Positions 61,273 to 64,000 of a DNA stretch of 64,000 nucleotides are shown one piece after another. Below the pieces are notes generated by a model. It had not been told where the DNA came from, searched no databases, and saw only the letters and a program-made list of their open reading frames with translations. The stretch is from Salticus scenicus (lineage: Eukaryota > Arthropoda > Arachnida > Araneae > Salticidae). The stretch lies in the NCBI GenBank assembly GCA_963930645.1, contig CAWVNO010001215.1:248001-312000 (forward strand). Reading direction: 5' to 3'. Position 1 is the first letter of the stretch; each line of letters starts with the position of its first letter. The translations under genes were made by a program, and so were the position numbers.

Positions 61273-64000
61273 TTGCTTTGGAATCGACTTTTGAAAATGA
61301 GAGGGCGTAAAATTCGCCCAAAAAATTTGGCGACGATATTGAGCACATGCCTTCATAAAAGGGCTCTCCTGGCCAAATGGTTTAACTTTGGCAGGTCCCT
61401 GCTGTTCTTTTATGAAAGTAGACTTCGTGGGGCAGATTCTGGAAGTGATTGCGATCGCAAAGCTCTATTAGTTGCTTTGGAATCGGCTTTTGAAAAAAAT
61501 TCTGTGAAAATCGCAAAAATTTTGGGTATCGAAATCGGGCAAAGTCACCATAAAAGGGCTCTTCTGGCCAAATGGTTTAACTTTGGCAGGTCCCTGCTGT
61601 TCTGTTATGAAACTAGAATATCTTTTGCAGATTCTGGAAGTGATTGCGATCGCAAAGCTCTATTATTTGCTTTGGAATCGACTTTTGAAAATGAGAGGGC
61701 GTAAAATTCGCCCAAAAAATTTGGCGACGATATTGAGCACATGCCTTCATAAAAAGGCTCTCCTGGCCAAATGGTTTAACTTTGGCAGGTCCCTGCTGTT
61801 CTGTTATGAAAGTAGACTTCGTGGGGCAGATTCTGGAAGTGATTGCGATCGCAAAGCTCTATTAGTTGCTTTGGAATCGGCTTTTGAAAAAAATTCTGTG
61901 AAAATCGCAAAAATTTTGGGTATCGAAATCGGGCAAAGTCTCCATAAAAGGGCTCTCCTGGCCAAATGGTTTAACTTTGGCAGGTCCCTGCTGTTCTGTT
62001 ATGAAACTAGAATATCTTTTGCAGATTCTGGAAGTGATTGCGATCGCAAAGCTCTATTAGTTGCTTTGGAATCGACTTTTGAAAATGAGAGAGCGTAAAA
62101 TTCGTCAAAAAAAATTTGGCGACGATATTGAGCACATGCCTTCATAAAAGGGCTCTCCTGGCCAAATGGTTTAACTTTGGCAGGTCCCTGCTGTTCTGTT
62201 ATGAAAGTAGACTTCGTGGGGCAGATTCTGGAAGTGATTGCGATCGCAAAGCTCTATTAGTTGCTTTGGAATCGACTTTTGAAAATGAGAGGGCGTAAAA
62301 TTCGCCCAAAAAATTTGGCGACGATATTGAGCACATGCCTTCATAAAAGGGCTCTCCTGGCCAAATGGTTTAACTTTGGCAGGTCCCTGCTGTTCTGTTA
62401 TGAAAGTAGACTTCTTGGGGCAGATTCTGGAAGTGATTGCGATCGCAAAGCTCTATTAGTTGCTTTGGAATCGGCTTTTGAAAAAAATTCTGTGAAAATC
62501 GCAAAAATTTTGGGTATCGAAATCGGGCAAAGTCTCCATAAAAGGGCTCTCCTGGCCAAATGGTTTAACTTTGGCAGGTCCCTGCTGTTCTGTTATGAAA
62601 CTAGAATATCTTTTGCAGATTCTGGAAGTGATTGCGATCGCAAAGCTCTATTAGTTGCTTTGGAATCGACTTTTGAAAATGAGAGGGCGTAAAATTCGCC
62701 CAAAAAATTTGGCGACGATATTGAGCACATGCCTTCATAAAAGGGCTCTCCTGGCCAAATGGTTTAACTTTGGCAGGTCCCTGCTGTTCTGTTATGAAAG
62801 TAGACTTCGTGGGGCAGATTCTGGAAGTGATTGCGATCGCAAAGCTCTATTAGTTGCTTTGGAATCGGCTTTTGAAAAAAATTCTGTGAAAATCGCAAAA
62901 ATTTTGGGTATCGAAATCGTGCAAAGTCTCCATAAAAGGGCTCTCCTGGCCAAATGGTTTAACTTTGGCAGGTCCCTGCTGTTCTGTTATGAAACTAGAA
63001 TATCTTTTGCAGATTCTGGAAGTGATTGCGATCGCAAAGCTCTATTAGTTGCTTTGGAATCGACTTTTGAAAATGAGAGGGCGTAAAATTCCCCCAAAAA
63101 ATTTGGCGACGATATTGAGCACATGCCTTCATAAAAGGGCTCTCCTGGCCAAATGGTTTAACTTTGGCAGGTCCCTGCTGTTCTGTTATGAAAGTAGACT
63201 TCGTGGGGCAGATTCTGGAAGTGATTGCGATCGCAAAGCTCTATTAGTTGCTTTGGAATCGGCTTTTGAAAAAAATTCTGTGAAAATCGCAAAAAGTTTG
63301 GGTATCGAAATCGGGCAAAGTCTCCATAAAAGGGCTCTCCTGGCCAAATGGTTTAACTTTGGCAGGTCCCTGCTGTTCTGTTATGAAACTAGAATATCTT
63401 TTGCAGATTCTGGAAGTGATTGCGATCGCAAAGCTCTATTAGTTGCTTTGGAATCGACTTTTGAAAATGAGAGGGCGTAAAATTCGCCCAAAAAATTTGG
63501 CGACGATATTGAGCACATGCCTTCATAAAAGGGCTCTCCTGGCCAAATGGTTTAACTTTGGCAGGTCCCTGCTGTTCTGTTATGAAAGTAGACTTCGTGG
63601 GGCAGATTCTGGAAGTGATTGCGATCGCAAAGCTCTATTAGTTGCTTTGAAATCGGCTTTTGAAAAAAATTTTGTGAAAATCGCAAAAATTTTGGGTATC
63701 GAAATCGGGCAAAGTCTCCATAAAAGGGCTCTCCTGGCCAAATGGTTTAACTTTGGCAGGTCCCTGCTGTTCTGTTATGAAACTAGAATATCTTTTGCAG
63801 ATTCTGGAAGTGATTGCGATCGCAAAGCTCTATTAGTTGCTTTGGAATCGACTTTTGAAAATGAGAGGGCGTAAAATTCGCCCAAAAAATTTGGCGACGA
63901 TATTGAGCACATGCCTTCATAAAAGGGCTCTCCTGGCCAAATGGTTTAACTTTGGCAGGTCCCTGCTGTTCTGTTATAAAAGTAGACTTCGTGGGGCAGA
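61273..64000 (+). repeat. Right flank with raised substitution density
   Basis: AB dimers with many private changes: 61408, 61546, 61563, 61666, 61755, several in 62091-62107, 62415, 62920, 63092, 63296, 63650, 63672 and 63978. This is over a dozen in 2.7 kb against none seen in the core. The last block, from 63837, is a partial A monomer cut by the window end. Confidence 0.8.
62061..62260 (+). repeat. Solo A monomer, variant
   Basis: A 200-bp A monomer without a following B. It has GAGAGCG in place of GAGGGCG, and CGTC plus eight A's in place of CGCCC plus six A's, so both A-specific hairpins are damaged. Confidence 0.95.

Larger units (their letters stand above)
1..64000 (+). repeat. Satellite array, 394-bp AB dimer repeat
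   Basis: The entire window is one head-to-tail tandem array. Block starts recur every 394 bp from 211 (605, 999, 1393 and so on to 63837). Exceptions are 3 one-base deletions, 3 small insertions, 9 blocks with an extra 195-bp monomer and 6 blocks reduced to one monomer; these sum exactly to the observed span 211-63837. All copies have the same orientation. Most blocks are identical to the consensus or differ by one to three bases. The array runs off both ends of the window, so its full length is unknown. No non-repeat sequence was found anywhere. The size, homogeneity and dimeric structure fit a eukaryotic (peri)centromeric satellite. A bacterial source is not formally excluded. Confidence 0.98.

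Noticed and set aside
1..64000. CRISPR array
   Set aside because: There are no short repeats separated by unique spacers; the complete 394-bp unit is repeated.
1..64000. Tandem ribosomal RNA, 5S or tRNA gene array
   Set aside because: I see no conserved rRNA segments, tRNA cloverleaf or box A/box B pair in the monomers.
1..64000. Array of inserted mobile elements
   Set aside because: No terminal inverted repeats, target-site duplications, transposase or reverse transcriptase were seen. Neighbouring units join head to tail with no spacer.

Overview
The whole 64-kb window is one uninterrupted tandem satellite array. I find no unique sequence, transposon, RNA gene or convincing protein-coding gene. 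The basic repeat is a 394-bp head-to-tail dimer made of two related monomers, called here A (199 bp, about 44% GC by hand count) and B (195 bp, 40% GC). I count 160 complete repeat blocks plus partial ends: 145 AB dimers, 9 three-monomer blocks and 6 single-monomer blocks, about 324 monomers in all. Every block is on the same strand.

A and B are a mosaic. Two blocks of 64 and 54 bp are identical between them. The differences are confined to a 14-bp zone and a 52-56-bp zone. Each monomer carries a perfect 12-bp palindrome containing GCGATCGC and an imperfect dyad built on GCCAAA...TTTGGC. A alone has two overlapping hairpins. B alone has helically phased A-tracts and the better match to a CENP-B-box-like motif.

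Region by region: 1-11.6 kb is AB dimers with scattered variants and a dispersed segmental duplication (1437-4082 and 9315-11566). About 11.6-23.0 kb is a nearly invariant core with only two indel events seen. 23.0-28.6 kb is regular dimers with sparse private changes. 28.6-49.1 kb is heavily rearranged, with extra B monomers, A/B chimeras, a 1970-bp cassette present four times, and nested tandem duplications of 6304 and 4334 bp. 49.1-58.9 kb is regular dimers with marker variants. 58.9-62.3 kb is a second rearranged cluster, including the reciprocal B/A chimeras and solo A monomers. 62.3-64 kb is dimers with a raised density of private substitutions, possibly the approach to an array edge.

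Organism: an array of this size and homogeneity with nucleosome-sized monomers and higher-order structure is typical of eukaryotic centromeric or pericentromeric satellite DNA, and I favour that. A competing clue is the GCGATCGC octamer in every monomer. This is the HIP1 element characteristic of many cyanobacteria, and the 42% GC would fit several of them. I cannot name a species from the sequence.

No genes cooperate here. What can be read is evolutionary: unequal exchange between monomers and blocks, followed by local amplification, with shared variants recording the order of events.
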